A DNA stretch of 64,000 bases from assembly GCA_018136815.1 (NCBI GenBank), contig CM030945.1:1090605-1154604 (forward strand). Reading direction: 5' to 3'. Position 1 is the stretch's first letter. Every line of letters starts with the position of its first letter. Below, piece by piece: positions 23,405 to 33,946 of the stretch. A program made the position numbers and the translations under genes. This DNA comes from Isochrysis galbana. Taxonomy: Eukaryota > Haptophyta > Isochrysidales > Isochrysidaceae. The notes under the pieces were generated by a model, which searched no databases, was not told the origin of the DNA, and saw nothing but the letters and a program-made list of their open reading frames with translations.

Positions 23405-24562
23405 CTAGCCGGACCCCCCACCTAGCGAGCAGCTCTCAGTCCAGCTTGACTCGTCGTTACAGCTGGCAAAAATGCCGAACTTGCGCACGATGAGCGCAAC
23501 AATGGCTGCCATAAGCGCCAAGGCGAGCATGCCCAGCCAGTCGTGCTGAGGCGCGTGCGTCGGCACCTGCTCGGTGCGAGGCTGATGGAAGGTCGAGCCC
23601 CTTGGCGCGTTTCTCACCGCAGAGTCGGAGGGCGGCACAGCGGCGGGGGCGCGCAAGGGCGCCGTGAGGGAAGAATTTTGCAATGGGCCCGGCGCATCTG
23701 CGCCGTTCCATCCCTCGGCCCGGTTCGCGTCGGAAGCGGTCAGAGAGCAGTGGACCGCCGGCGCGGATGCAGACGCGGAGGTGACATCAGAGTGGGAGTC
23801 CGCTGGCCGTGCGAGGTCGTGCGGCGAGCACGAACATCCCGGCGCGGCGTCTTCGGGCTGTGAAGCACTACCCTCCTCAGCTGCAGACGTGCCATGTGGA
23901 GCGCGCTGTGGCGCCGGCGCACCCGGATTGGCCGTGTGCGGCGTGGCGACAGAGCTGGCCCCCGCGCTGTCTTCTTTTACTGATCCCTCGGAGTGCGCTA
24001 CCAGCTGAAGCTGCTTTGCCGCCTCCGCCGCCTCTGTCCGCAGTTCCATTGCACGTGCGCTCTCGCCTTCTTGACTTGCATTCGGTGGCAGCGCTTCAGC
24101 CATCGTGCAGTTACACTTGGGGCATCGCCATGCAAGCGAGCGGGCGGCGAGAACGCGCCGCTCGTCATCCGAGTAGTCGAGTCCCGCCAACGCCCCCTCG
24201 GCCTTCGTGGGGAAGAATGCGATGAGCGCGGTGAGAATTGTCCTCACTCCCCATGCCGGCTGCCATGACTCCGGATGGTGCGCTGAGATGGAGAGGCAGA
24301 TCTTCTTTCCGGTCTCGAACCGTCCGTTTGGCGTGAGCAGGTAGATAGACGGTGGCTTGAATGGGTACTCTGCCGGCAGCACAATCCTGCCGTGGTAGAG
24401 CCCACCCTGGAATGGAGTGCCCTCTGCGCCCCTCAACGTGAAGTGCCATTCAAAGAGGTTGTCTTCGAGCGGGGAGGCACTGAAGTGGGCGGAGGGCCAT
24501 TGGACGAGCTCGCGCGCCTCGGCGAGGATGCGCTTGACTGAGCGGGAGTTGACGTTGGCCAT
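23405..24562 (-). CDS. ER membrane ubiquitin-conjugating enzyme, UBE2J/Ubc6 type
   Basis: A 385-residue E2 ubiquitin conjugase expected to act in ER-associated degradation. The UBC domain covers about residues 5-150. It has the J-class features SVKRILAEARELVQWPS at the start, YPFKPPSIYLLTPNGRF, and the active-site Cys at 89 in GKKICLSISAHHPESWQPAW, with HHPE in place of the HPN of most E2s. A Cys pair after the domain (CPKCNC, about 145) is unusual. A long disordered linker rich in Ala/Ser/Pro follows. A C-terminal hydrophobic helix at about 343-362 (LALALMAAIVALIV) is followed by KFG, a tail anchor. The start MANVNSRSV is chosen because upstream frame is low-complexity. Single exon. Confidence 0.93.
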   Translation of the reverse strand: MANVNSRSVKRILAEARELVQWPSAHFSASPLEDNLFEWHFTLRGAEGTPFQGGLYHGRIVLPAEYPFKPPSIYLLTPNGRFETGKKICLSISAHHPESWQPAWGVRTILTALIAFFPTKAEGALAGLDYSDDERRVLAARSLAWRCPKCNCTMAEALPPNASQEGESARAMELRTEAAEAAKQLQLVAHSEGSVKEDSAGASSVATPHTANPGAPAPQRAPHGTSAAEEGSASQPEDAAPGCSCSPHDLARPADSHSDVTSASASAPAVHCSLTASDANRAEGWNGADAPGPLQNSSLTAPLRAPAAVPPSDSAVRNAPRGSTFHQPRTEQVPTHAPQHDWLGMLALALMAAIVALIVRKFGIFASCNDESSWTESCSLGGGSG

Positions 24563-24755
24563 GGGGGCGGGAGGGGGGGGGGTAGGGGAGGTAGGGGAGA
24601 AGGGGAGAGAGGCGAGGGCTGGGGACGGGGCGGTGGGGGAAGGAGACGGGGGAAGGAGAGTGGGGGAAGAGAGAAGGGAGGAAGAAAGAAGGGACGGGAA
24701 GAAAGAGAAGTGTGCTCGGAAGAAGAGAAGGACAGCGGGAAGACAGAGAGAGGGG

Positions 24756-24789
<34 letters not shown>

Positions 24790-25228
24790 GGTGAGGACGA
24801 GAGGTGTGGCACACGTCGTGGGTGTGTTGACGGACTACTCCCTCAGTTCTTTGAGGGGAGAGAGAGAGAGAGAGAGAGCAGAGAGGAGAGAGGTCGAGAG
24901 GAGGATGGGGGGGAGACAGGAGATAGAGTAAGAGATAGACACAGGAAAGAGGTAGATAAAGGAACACGGGCCCCAGAAGAGGCGATGGCAAAATGAGGAG
25001 ACCAACATGTTGATATGTGAGTCCAGTGTACAAAACAAACGAGAGAAGGAGGACCGCGGGCCCATTTTTATCTCTCCCTTCTCTTCCCCACCACATGATA
25101 GAAATACATTATTTTGTAAACTCTCTGCTGTTGAAAGTCGTAGTCTCTTTTTCTTTATTCCCTTCCCTCGCGTACGCGGGATGTCTCTCTCTCTCTCTCT
25201 CCCCCCCCCCCTCTTTCTCTCTCTCTCT

Positions 25229-25259
<31 letters not shown>

Positions 25260-25320
25260 CCCCCCGCTTCTTTCTCTCTCTCTCTCTCCCTCTCTCTCTC
25301 CCCCCCCCCCCCCCCCCCCC
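24563..25320. repeat. Low-complexity GA and CT tracts
   Basis: GA-rich microsatellite segments (24600-24900; CT-rich in the sense of the E2 gene) lie directly upstream of its start. After a short unique stretch, (CT)n and C-runs follow at about 25184-25330. Long apparent frames here are translations of simple repeats. Confidence 0.8.
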
Positions 25321-26044
25321 CCCTTCCCCCCCTCCCTGCTCGCCCTTCTGGCGATCTCATCCTCATTCTCTCTCGCCCTCTTCCCACATTTCTTCTCTCG
25401 TCCACTCTCTCTCTCTCTCTCCTCTCTCTCTCTCCCTCGCTCCGTCTCTCTTCACCGGCCTCCTGCTGCCCCAGGTGAGATGGGGGAAGGGGGCCAAGGG
25501 GGAGGGGAGGTTCGCGCCCCCTCTGGGCCGACGCATAGAGCGCGGGGAGAGGCGGCCTGGCCAAGGGGGGAGAGGCTCACACGTACTGATGCAGGCACGC
25601 TCTTCCTCTCGCCCCCTCCCGACCTTGCCCCCTGCCCCCCCCTCTCTCTCCCCCCACCCCCCTTTCATCATTCGGCTGGCGCTCTGGGGGAGGGAGAGGG
25701 AAGGGGAGGAGGAGAGGGAGAGGGAGGGGCCGGAAGGCGGAGAGGATCTGTATAGACAGGGAGGTTACGGTTTCCAAGTGATGGGGAGGTAGGAGGAGGA
25801 CGGGACATGGGGAGGATAGAGACGGTCGAGGCGCACTCGGCAGTGCAGTGGGGTCGCCGCTGCATCAGTTGGCAGCCATATGCGCCTTGGGCGAGAATTC
25901 CGCCCGAGCATTGGAATCTTTGGACCACTTCGTCTGATACTCGTAGCCGTTGTCCTGCCAGCTCACTCTCTTGGTATTGATTTTGCGTGCCCTCAGGCTA
26001 ACAAGGGGCGGTGCCGTTGCACCCCCCGGGGACGGCGTGGCGGC
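25321..26044. other. Intergenic between E2 and PNUTS-like genes
   Basis: This is the probable promoter and 5' UTR of the PNUTS-like gene. CT-rich at first, then G-rich. No separate gene recognised. Confidence 0.35.
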
Positions 26045-28614
26045 ATGGCCGATGTGAGCGCCGTGAGCCTTGCCCTGGCATCCAGCACGCACGCGACGCC
26101 GAGACGCGGCCGGCGGGGCCTGCGCCGTCCTACTAAACGCGCGACGCTCGCGCTGCACGCTCTCGCCCCTGCACGCTGCCTACAGCATGGCACATAGACT
26201 GACCCTCCTTTTGGTCCCCTTGTTTGTAGGAGTTTGTGGGACAGATGGCAGAACTGATGGGCATGGATGACTCGATCAAGGGCAAGCAGGAGATGAGTAA
26301 AATGATCGATCTGCTCGAGTCTGACGTCGTTGGCGGGAAGCTAGACTCCACCGGGCGCATTCTCGCTGTGCATGCACTCATGAGCACGAGCGACCAGGCG
26401 CTCCTCCAAGACTTCGCGAACTCGGGAGCTCTTAGTAGGGTGGAGAAGTGGCTTGGGGCTAGCCACGCATCTGCTAGGCACGATGAGACGCAGAAACTCC
26501 TCGCGCTCCTAGAGCACATTCCAATCTCCGTTAGCTCTCTAATGCACTCGGGTGTGGGGAAAACGGTCAACAAGGTGCGAAAATCCGATGACTCAGCAGT
26601 GCAGCTTGCTGCTGCGGAGCTGCTTCGGCTCTGGAAGGCACTGGCTGAAAACAGGGAGGTGCCGCCCGCCGTGAAGCGTCCTGCGCAGGGCGCATCGGAA
26701 GGAGAGGCAAAGCGCGTCAAGCCGTCCGCCGTCGTCCCGACGACGAACAATGACGCTGCGGGCTTGGATGCCGCTCTGGCGGGTTTGGGCGCCCCCAAGA
26801 AGGCATCGCTTCGGCCTGAGCCCACCCGGCCTCGAGCGCCCACACCACCGACATCGCTTGGCGCGACACCGCGGGGCCTTACAGCGTCTGCCGCCGCGCC
26901 GAGCGTGGTGAAATCAGACCCTCTGTCGCCCATCAATGTTGACGTGGTGCGTCCTACGCCGGCGCATACGAGCAGCCCCTCCCATCGCCTCACGCCCACC
27001 GACGCGGCCAGCCACCCTGCGCCTGCGCGAAAGCCCCCATCCTTTAAGCGCGTCTCGTGGAAGTCGGCGGACGAACTTGTGGAGACGCGCGAGTACATTG
27101 TGGAAGACAAGAAAGGAACAACATCCTCGTGGGGCGACCTGCTCCAGGCCGAACGCGAGCGCGAACGGCGCGCAATGCAGCAGCGGCTTGCCAACGAGAT
27201 CGACCCGTGGGCCATAGGCGCAGCCGAGACGGCTGACCCCGCACCGCTCTCTGCCCATGCGGGTGAGGTGCAGCAGACTGGGTGCCTGGAGGCGCCGACT
27301 GCATCGGCTGCGGCCCAAACGCCAGCGACACCCCGAATCGAGCCGGCGATCGCGTGGTATATACCCGCCGTACTCGACGAGATGTTTTGGCCGACCATGC
27401 GGGGGGACGAGAGCACAGAGCGCGAGGCGCAACAGCAGCGCCGCCGTACAAGGCCAGAACTTGTTTACCGCCGCACGCAGGACCTGAAGGGCGGGCCAGC
27501 TCCGCCCCCCCCTCACCACGAAAGGGGACTGGCGCCCACCGTGTTCCCGTTCGACGCACCTGTGGAGGCGCCACAGGCTCCCCCTCAAGATCCGCCTGCC
27601 GTCGCGCCGCTGCTCCCGTCCAACTTCCCAACGCAGCAGCCTGAGATGGCGACAGGCACGACTCCCGCTCGAACTCCCGAGGTAGCGGGCGCTGAGGCCG
27701 TGCCAATGGCCGGACCTCAGACTGGATTATCGCAGCAGCAGCTCATGATGATGCGTCTAGGAGGCCTCGGTGGCGGCATCACGGGCGGATGCATGCCAGG
27801 CCAGCCGAGCGGTCCTATGAGCCCCTTCGGCTCTCTGGCGGGAACCGGTTTTGGCGGTTCAACCGGCAGTGTCGCCCTAGGTAATGGGCTCAGTGGTTCG
27901 GTAGGCGGCGTCGGTCTCAACAGCGTCAGTCTTGGTACGATCGGCCCGGGCGGCACCGGTCTGGGCGGGACCGGGCTTACGAGCGCTGCAGGGAGCGTCG
28001 GCCTCGGCGTTGGGGGAGGCATGGGCCTAATGGACAAGCTGCTCGAGCAACAGAAGCAGCAAAGCGCCAACACTGTGAGCCCCGCCACCATCTGTGACAT
28101 TCAGCTCTTCATTTTAAGTTAGGGAGGGGAGTTTTTTAAAGCTGTGGATGGGAGTGGGATGTACAACAACTGCCACCGGCACTGGCCTCTAGCGGATTCC
28201 GCTTGTGCAGCTAGGCGGCTTGTGCTTACGCAGCCGTGTCACACACCACACACGCGGCCGGGCTTCTGTGCTCATCTGCATCGTACGCACGCCTCAGCAC
28301 ACACTCTCCCGTGTACATACCTTCAGGGAGCCGCGCTTGCTCGCGGCACAGGGCCTGGTGGCCGTCCGGCCGGTTTTGGCCAGCAACGGGGCGACATGGC
28401 GCAACACCCTAAATACAAGACGAAGCCGTGTCGGTACTTTGCGAGCGGAGGTTGCAAAAATGGCGACGGCTGTTCTTTCTTACATGACCCAAACAACTTG
28501 GGCACACCCGCGGACTGGGGCAACTATATCCCCTCCAAAGGGGGGCAGCAACAAGCAAATGGGATGATCGATTACAATCGAGCAGGGACCGGCTATGGTT
28601 ACGGCCGAGGGTGA
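26045..28614 (+). CDS. PNUTS (PPP1R10)-like nuclear PP1-targeting protein
   Basis: The proposed model is 26045-26053 (Met-Ala-Asp, tiny first exon), 26230-28074 and 28327-28614, giving 713 aa. Exons 2 and 3 are well supported; the tiny first exon rests on an ATG followed by a GTGAGC donor in phase. The order of features matches animal PNUTS: an N-terminal TFIIS N/LW-type helical bundle (about residues 10-150), a PP1-docking RVxF motif (FKRVSW near 275-280) followed by acidic/charged sequence, a Pro-, Gln- and Gly/Met-rich low-complexity middle, and a C-terminal CCCH zinc finger (C-x7-C-x5-C-x3-H) in the last exon. In animals PNUTS recruits PP1 to RNA polymerase II and chromatin and controls elongation and termination. 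The same role here is inferred from the architecture. Confidence 0.85.
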
Positions 28615-29760
28615 TCATGACCATGTTTTTTTGCCTTTTTGACTAGCGTTACGAAAAGCACGCTTCCCACTCTCCACCTCCCTATGGTGAGAGGTGCGAG
28701 CCTATAAGCCAGATCGTGCATTTATTCCGCACTTGAACACGACAGCTGCGCATATTGATGTGGCCTTGTGCGCCGCTGCACTTTGCTTTTTGGCGAGCTT
28801 GAACAAACACACCGTACGGCGGCACAGCTCAATCATTGGGCGCCAAGTCCGATTCTGACCAATCACAATCAATGATGAATCAAAGCGGCGCTTTTTAGGG
28901 AAGAGAAGAATTTGATCAAAAGCGCATTGTTTACGTTTGCGTCTTGGGTTTGTAGCCTTTTGCTGCAATTCACTTGCATTCTGACTTCCAAATGTACACT
29001 TCACATTTTGTGATCTGTACGTGCCGAACACGGGTGTGCCTCCAAGTGCTATCTATTGAAGTGGAGGGCGTTCGTGGAAATGGCGGGCGTAGCACCAAGA
29101 GGGAGCTGTGCGAGAATTAGCCCGCGCAGTGGAACAACGAAGACTTATGACTTGTGGGAGTAGCCGAGGGCAGGGCATCTGAGGTCGCAACCAAGAGAGC
29201 GAGCGCGTACCGCACGACCAAGAGGTGGCAAGGCGTCACGCGCTTCTACTTTATCTACTTGCTGTTGACAGTGGGGCTAAATCAAAGCAAGCCCAAGGGG
29301 GAAAGGAGCGACGAGGAGGGCAAAGCAAGCGAAAACATTGCAGCACAACCGGTAGCAAAGTTAAAAAAGATCGGAGCAGAGCAAAGAAAGCTATAACCAA
29401 CAAGCCAAAACGCAACGGCAAACTTAAGCCTAGGATTTCATTCACATTTCATTATTCATTATTCATTCGCAGGTGGTGGCGACGAAAATGAAGCGGGAAG
29501 AAAAAGAATTGAGAGCCTGTTGGATGTTGGCGAGAAAGGAACGAGAACGAGGCCGTGGTATACGACCGTTCTCCAAGGTTATGTGTCACATTCGCGAGGA
29601 CTTAACGTCACAAAGCCATAAGGCAAAAGAGTAGCAGAGTACTAGAGAAGAAGAAGGCAAAAGAAAAAGATGATGAAGAACGAAAAGGAAAAGGAAAAGG
29701 ACGATGTGATAGAAGGTAGAAAAGAAACAACGAATAAAAAGGGGTGCTCCAGGCCCCAGG
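28615..29760. other. AT-richer intergenic stretch, no confident gene
   Basis: Base composition is lower in GC than its neighbours. A 109-codon minus frame (28702-29031) and an 80-codon plus frame (29154-29396) are basic and lack motifs, so I do not call them. An ATTCATT repeat lies at 29444-29468. Positions 29640-29700 are A/G-rich. Confidence 0.35.
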
Positions 29761-29763
29761 GTG

Positions 29764-29800
29764 ATCAAAATTACAAAATAGTCTCGCCGCGCACGCGCCA
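29764..29800 (-). mobile_element. LINE/SINE-type 3' tail fragment
   Basis: It contains ATAGTCTCGCCGCGCACGCG on the plus strand, matching the common 3' tail of family A and the LINE copies. Little else of the element is recognisable. Confidence 0.45.
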
Positions 29801-29946
29801 CTGGAGACTGGGCACGGGACGTAGCATGGAGAGGGATCACAAGTCACAGGGCAGGGGGTCACAGTTACAGACTTCGGACATCGGGATCGGGGGGGGAGGG
29901 AAAACCAAAAACCAACGGGACCAAGGGCTTTCATGCAACTTGCGTC

Positions 29947-30086
29947 AAGGAGAAAGATTCCCTCACCCAAGCAGCGAATCTAAATCGATCTCCTAGGGGA
30001 GATGGCAAACCAAGGACCAAGGAGAAAGATTCCCTCACTCAAGCAGCGAACCTAAATCGATCTCCAAGGGGAGATGGCAAACCAAA
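29947..30086 (+). repeat. Tandem duplication of a ~70-bp unit
   Basis: AAGGAGAAAGATTCCCTCAC ... AAATCGATCTCC ... GGGGAGATGGCAAACCAA occurs twice in a row (about 29949-30015 and 30021-30086) with few changes. Confidence 0.8.
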
Positions 30087-30349
30087 CCTGATTGCCTCCA
30101 GAAGCAGGTAAAGAAACGCGGGGAGATAGCGAATTAAACCTTTTTTGCAAGGCGCCTGGCGCCTGGGAGGGAGAAAGGTGGGGAAACTTCCCTTCTCTTC
30201 GAGAGAAAGAGAGAGGGCGCTCCACAACCCTAGATCCTCGGCGTCCACGCGAAGTTTTTGACCGAGAACGAGAACGAGGGGATTATAACGATAAATACCG
30301 AACGAAGAGAAGAGAGAAGCCTAACGAGCGTCGATTCGCGAACGCGACA
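30065..30349 (-). mobile_element. Repeat family B copy, reverse
   Basis: Reverse-oriented copy of the family at 21476-21806. Its head (TGTCGCGTTCG on the minus strand) abuts the LINE ORF2 fragment that begins at 30350 on the plus map. This junction makes a chimeric 3' end for the open frame there. Confidence 0.75.
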
Positions 30350-31030
30350 GTAAGCCGCCGACGTTTGTTTTCGGCCTTTTGTCGTAGGGCTTTTGTTAGT
30401 TGTTCCACCCCTGTCTTGTCGAGATCCGTTTTGCCGTCCAGTGTGTATTCGTCTGGGAGTGGGTACTCCGTCCTTTTGTTGGATTTGTACCCCTCCCCCC
30501 ACTTCGCCGGTGGGGATGGGTCGAGATTGGTCGGCGCGGTTTGCGCGCGGTCTCCTATAATTGGGGTGCCTATATACGAGAGTTCTACGTCGTACCACGT
30601 GTCGTTTATCTTGGCGAAGTATTCGCCGTCTTGGGTTATGTGTATTGTTGTCCTCGGTGCTTTCGCATCCGAACATTCGGGCGCCGCACCCTCGCTCGTT
30701 TGGGCGACGGTGTCCCCTTGCAGTGTCGATCCCATTATGTGTTGCGCGTGGTTTTTTATATTCTCCCATGTTTTTAGGAATTTGTCCCGTGGGATGTACT
30801 CGCCTTTGAATTGTATGTATGTATCGTTGTTTCTAAGATGTTGGTCACAGTCTTCCGCGGTAAACATTGTCGTACACGCAAAGTCTTTATATACGTTGTG
30901 AAGGGCATTGCACTCCAATTTACTCCATAGATAGCTCCGCCCACAGGGGGCTCATGTTTGGGCTGGCGTGTGTTGGGTTTCTCCAGATGGGTTGAGATAG
31001 GGCTCCTTCTTTGCTTTGCTCATTTTGGTC
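30283..31030 (-). pseudogene. LINE ORF2 C-terminal fragment
   Basis: A remnant of the part of a non-LTR retrotransposon ORF2 that lies after the RT domain. The minus strand reads EQSKEGALSQPIWRNP near 31000, then a frame change near 30925, then a 211-codon frame with YIPRDKFLKTWENI and EYPLPDEYTLDGKTDL. These match blocks in the 50.1-51.6 kb ORF. The last 20 or so codons run into family B, so the original C-terminus with its zinc motif is missing. Confidence 0.7.
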
Positions 31031-31131
31031 GGGACGAACCCTACCGACCTAGATGTGCCTGAGCTTCACCGTGTGGCCGCACGGCGAAGGACCTGGAGAT
31101 AAGAACCTGGAAATCGCATCATCTAGGATGA

Positions 31132-31472
31132 ATGCGACACCCCTGGCCCCCCCTGCCTCTCCCACGCTTGCCTCGCTGGCCATGGGAGCATGGGAGCCGC
31201 CCAAGGTCCCAGAGTCCTCTGTCTGCCTGGCGACCAGGGACCAGGGATGGGGGGGGAGTCAGCTCGAGGGCAAGCCCAGTCTGGGCGTGGGAATGCGAAT
31301 CGCGGCCCGCGCCCACTAGGGTTCTGGGCCAGAGTGATGATTGCCCAGCCCATGCCATAGGGCAGGGGCGCAGGGGCTGGGGTTGATTGTACGGGCCCAC
31401 CCCGGGGGGTGTCCGCGATGGAGAGAGGGGGGCGCGAGGCCCCCATTGACCCCCACTTATAAAAGCAGGTTG
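31132..31472 (+). mobile_element. Repeat family C, 5'-truncated copy
   Basis: Reverse complement of part of the element at 59721-60639. It shares CCCTGCCTCTCCCACGCTTG-type sequence, the GTGGGCGCGGG region, and the terminal CCACTTATAAAAG...GGTTG. It retains the 3' end and has lost the 5' half. Confidence 0.75.
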
Positions 31473-31639
31473 TAGGTTGCGGGGGGCTGGTAGAATGCTT
31501 AGCGCTTAGCTCATGCCGAAGCTAAAGCGGCAGAGTTTGAGGTTGACCGACAGCAACCCAGGAGGGGAGTTGGAGCGCCCAGGGGGAAGGGCACAAGGCA
31601 TATCCCCCATGTAAACTAAGTATAAACTTGGTGGCGGCG

Positions 31640-31942
31640 GGCGCGGCACGCGTGTCACTGGCGCGAACGCATGTTTGCACCGCGCTCATCTACTAGACAT
31701 GTGGAGCATTAGCTGCGGCATACACCGCGGTCAGTGTACTTAGTTGATAGCTCAGTATAAGTAAGCAGCTCCATGCTCCTAGGCGGGGGATTGAAAGCAC
31801 ATGAACGGTATCGTATGGCGAACAGAGCTCTGCACGTGGGGTGACGGGGCGCGCACGCGTGTCATTGGCGCGAACGCATGTTTACCGCGCTTATCTGGAC
31901 ATGTGGAGCATTAGCTGCGACATACACCGTGGTCAGTGTGCA
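31640..31942 (+). repeat. Pair of ~95-bp direct repeats
   Basis: A segment containing GTGTCACTGGCGCGAACGCA and CATGTGGAGCATTAGCTGCG at 31640-31740 recurs at about 31849-31942 with scattered differences. About 110 bases of unique sequence separate the two. Confidence 0.8.
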
Positions 31943-32277
31943 GGCCTTGCGGCGCGAGCACTGCAACAAGCACGTACCAGTGCATCCGTTGGCTGGAGCC
32001 CAAGCTCGCTCGGGCCATTGAGTAGGCAACAAGACGATGAGTGCGCCCCGTGGGGGTGCAATCTAAAGCACCTTGGAACATCAAGAGGGCAACAAACCAG
32101 GAGCGGTTCGCCGACTGTCAAGCGGGCGGCAATGCGGCCATCCGTCCGGCGGTGTACCGTTGGGAATGGTAGTCCAGGGTGGCACATTTCCAGCTCCTAG
32201 TGGCCACCGGCGCGAGCGGGCATAGCCTGCCTTTGCGAATGAGCACTGAGGGCAACGGGAGATGCATCGCTCACACA
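31943..32277. other. 3' flank of DUF1295 gene, nothing further seen
   Basis: GC-rich stretch with short open frames only. No motif recognised. Confidence 0.3.
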
Positions 32278-33207
32278 TCACAGCTCAGGCTTCCCGCCGG
32301 GCCGGCGCACCGCACCCAAGGCGCGCTGGATGCTGTGAATCGTCGGTATAACGAGCGGGGTCTGCTCGACGTATTCCTGGTACCGCGGGTCGAAGCCATA
32401 CTTGGATTTAGCCAACTCGACAGTGTTGCCCATGGCGCCCGTTGCTTGGGCATAGAAAAGGCTGATCATGAAAATGGGCGATGCGCAGCTGGCAAGCAGG
32501 CGGAACCAACCGGTGGCGAGCCCACCGGCGGGAGAGAGGAGCGTGGGCGCATTGAGCGCCGTAATTGCTGTCCAGACCAGCAGGTTGCCCGCGTAATTTG
32601 GGTGCTGGGAGATGCTCCACACGCCAGTATCGCAAAACTTGCCTCTGTTTTCCGGATTGCTCTTGAACCAGTATTTTTGGATGTCGGCGGCTGTCTCGAG
32701 ACAGAATCCGATGCCGAAGCTGAGGAGACTGAGGCCAGTCAACAGGGGTGTAGGCGGCGGCCGCACGCTCAGCGGCACGCCCGCCGCGAGGGTGTGCGGC
32801 AGTGAGACGACAAAGCCCCACAGGAAGGAGATGGTCCAGAAGCCAGCAGCGCCCGATGTGGTACTGAGCGTCTCCTCCAGCCGTGCGTCGCGGCCGGAGC
32901 CAGCACAAGCACGGTAAAAGAGGAACGCGGCGAGCTTGCTCGACCACAGGGCGATGGCGCCCGCTGAGAGCCGCTGGCGGAGCTCTGTGCCACGGAGTGA
33001 GAGGGCCGCGAGTGCGAAGACGCCCGTTCCAATCAGGTCGAGGTGAAGGTGAGAGCCAGTGGCTAGCGAGATTCCGAAGCCGAGAGCATTGGCCGCACCG
33101 AAAGCACCGGCTGACGTCGCAAGCGCCGCCGGTGCGCCCAGCGCCGCCGCCGGCGTGGCGGAGACGGCGGCGCGAGCCGCACCAGACGCGAGGCGGCGGC
33201 CGAACAT
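32278..33207 (-). CDS. DUF1295 / steroid 5-alpha-reductase-like membrane protein
   Basis: A 309-residue multi-spanning membrane protein. The C-terminal half carries the DUF1295 signature: WFKSNPENRGKFCDTGVWS followed by SQHPNYAGNLLVW near residue 200 and a late YGFDPRYQEYVEQTP block. Relatives of this isoprenylcysteine methyltransferase / 5-alpha-reductase superfamily include plant and bacterial proteins of poorly known substrate. The first 40 residues are Ala/Arg-rich without acids (MFGRRLASGAARAAVS), which fits an organelle-targeting peptide. I chose the ATG at 33207 because the upstream extension begins at a GTG. Single exon. Exact reaction unknown. Confidence 0.88.
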   Translation of the reverse strand: MFGRRLASGAARAAVSATPAAALGAPAALATSAGAFGAANALGFGISLATGSHLHLDLIGTGVFALAALSLRGTELRQRLSAGAIALWSSKLAAFLFYRACAGSGRDARLEETLSTTSGAAGFWTISFLWGFVVSLPHTLAAGVPLSVRPPPTPLLTGLSLLSFGIGFCLETAADIQKYWFKSNPENRGKFCDTGVWSISQHPNYAGNLLVWTAITALNAPTLLSPAGGLATGWFRLLASCASPIFMISLFYAQATGAMGNTVELAKSKYGFDPRYQEYVEQTPLVIPTIHSIQRALGAVRRPGGKPEL

Positions 33208-33540
33208 CGCGCGCCGTCTTAAACCTCTGTGAGGGTCACTGGTCACTGACGCCTCTCCCCCCTATCAGAGTCGGAGTTTTCTTTTTGTACTCATTGAATC
33301 CTAGAGCCGAGGGACCATGCCTCGTCGCCAACGGAGCCCCTACCCCTTCCCCCGCGATGGGGGTGTGCGTGGTTGGTGCATGGCTCGTCCGGTGTATGTG
33401 GCTAGGGATGCTAGCCAACAACCAACAAGACCTTCTACAAGACTACAATTTCTAACAACTAACATGGTACGCGGTACGCCCGCCGAGAACCCAGAAACCA
33501 GAGACCGGAGCCAGAGCCAGAGACCGGAGGGCAGAGGCAA
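33208..33540. other. Upstream region of DUF1295 gene, no gene seen
   Basis: Short frames only. From about 33455 the sequence begins a repetitive block with CAGAGACCGGAG units. Confidence 0.3.
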
Positions 33541-33544
33541 AGGG

Positions 33545-33870
33545 CACATATCGAATAGCCAGGAACCGCCCGGCCAGCCACCAGCCACGCCAATCGAGCG
33601 CGAAGCGCCCGAAAGCCGCGTCGAAATCCGCAGCCGCGGCGGCCCAAAGCACGCGCGCTAACGTCCGCCGCCGGACGCCCGGAGAGCCCAACCAACTTCG
33701 AACCGAGCCCGGGCGCGCTGCGCGCTGCGAGAACATTCTTGGTCGTCAGCCCGGTGCCCGGCCCGCGGCACATATCGAATAGCCAGGAACCGCCCAGCCA
33801 GTCACGCCAATCGAGCGCGACGCGCCCGCAAGCCGCAGGCCGCGTCGAAATCGGCAGCAGCGGCGTATTG
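33545..33870 (+). repeat. Two direct copies of a ~100-bp repeat
   Basis: GGCACATATCGAATAGCCAG ... CACGCCAATCGAGCGCGA ... GCCGCGTCGAAATC occurs at about 33545-33640 and again at 33770-33865, separated by a non-repeated 125 bases. Confidence 0.8.
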
Positions 33871-33946
33871 GGAACTTTCTACCGAAAAAAATCCTCAAAT
33901 TTTCTCAACCCTGAGATGGTCATTTACTTACCCCTAAAAAAAACCC

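Noticed and set aside
25109-25564. Arg-Glu-rich frames around 25.0-25.8 kb
   Set aside because: Translation of CT/C simple repeats; no sequence complexity.
26133-27416. 427-codon minus frame
   Set aside because: It is antisense to the PNUTS-like exon. Composition follows from GC-rich codon periodicity, and it has no domain.
28702-29031. 109-codon basic minus frame
   Set aside because: Possible but unsupported: no motif, no splice context, no homologous block in the window.
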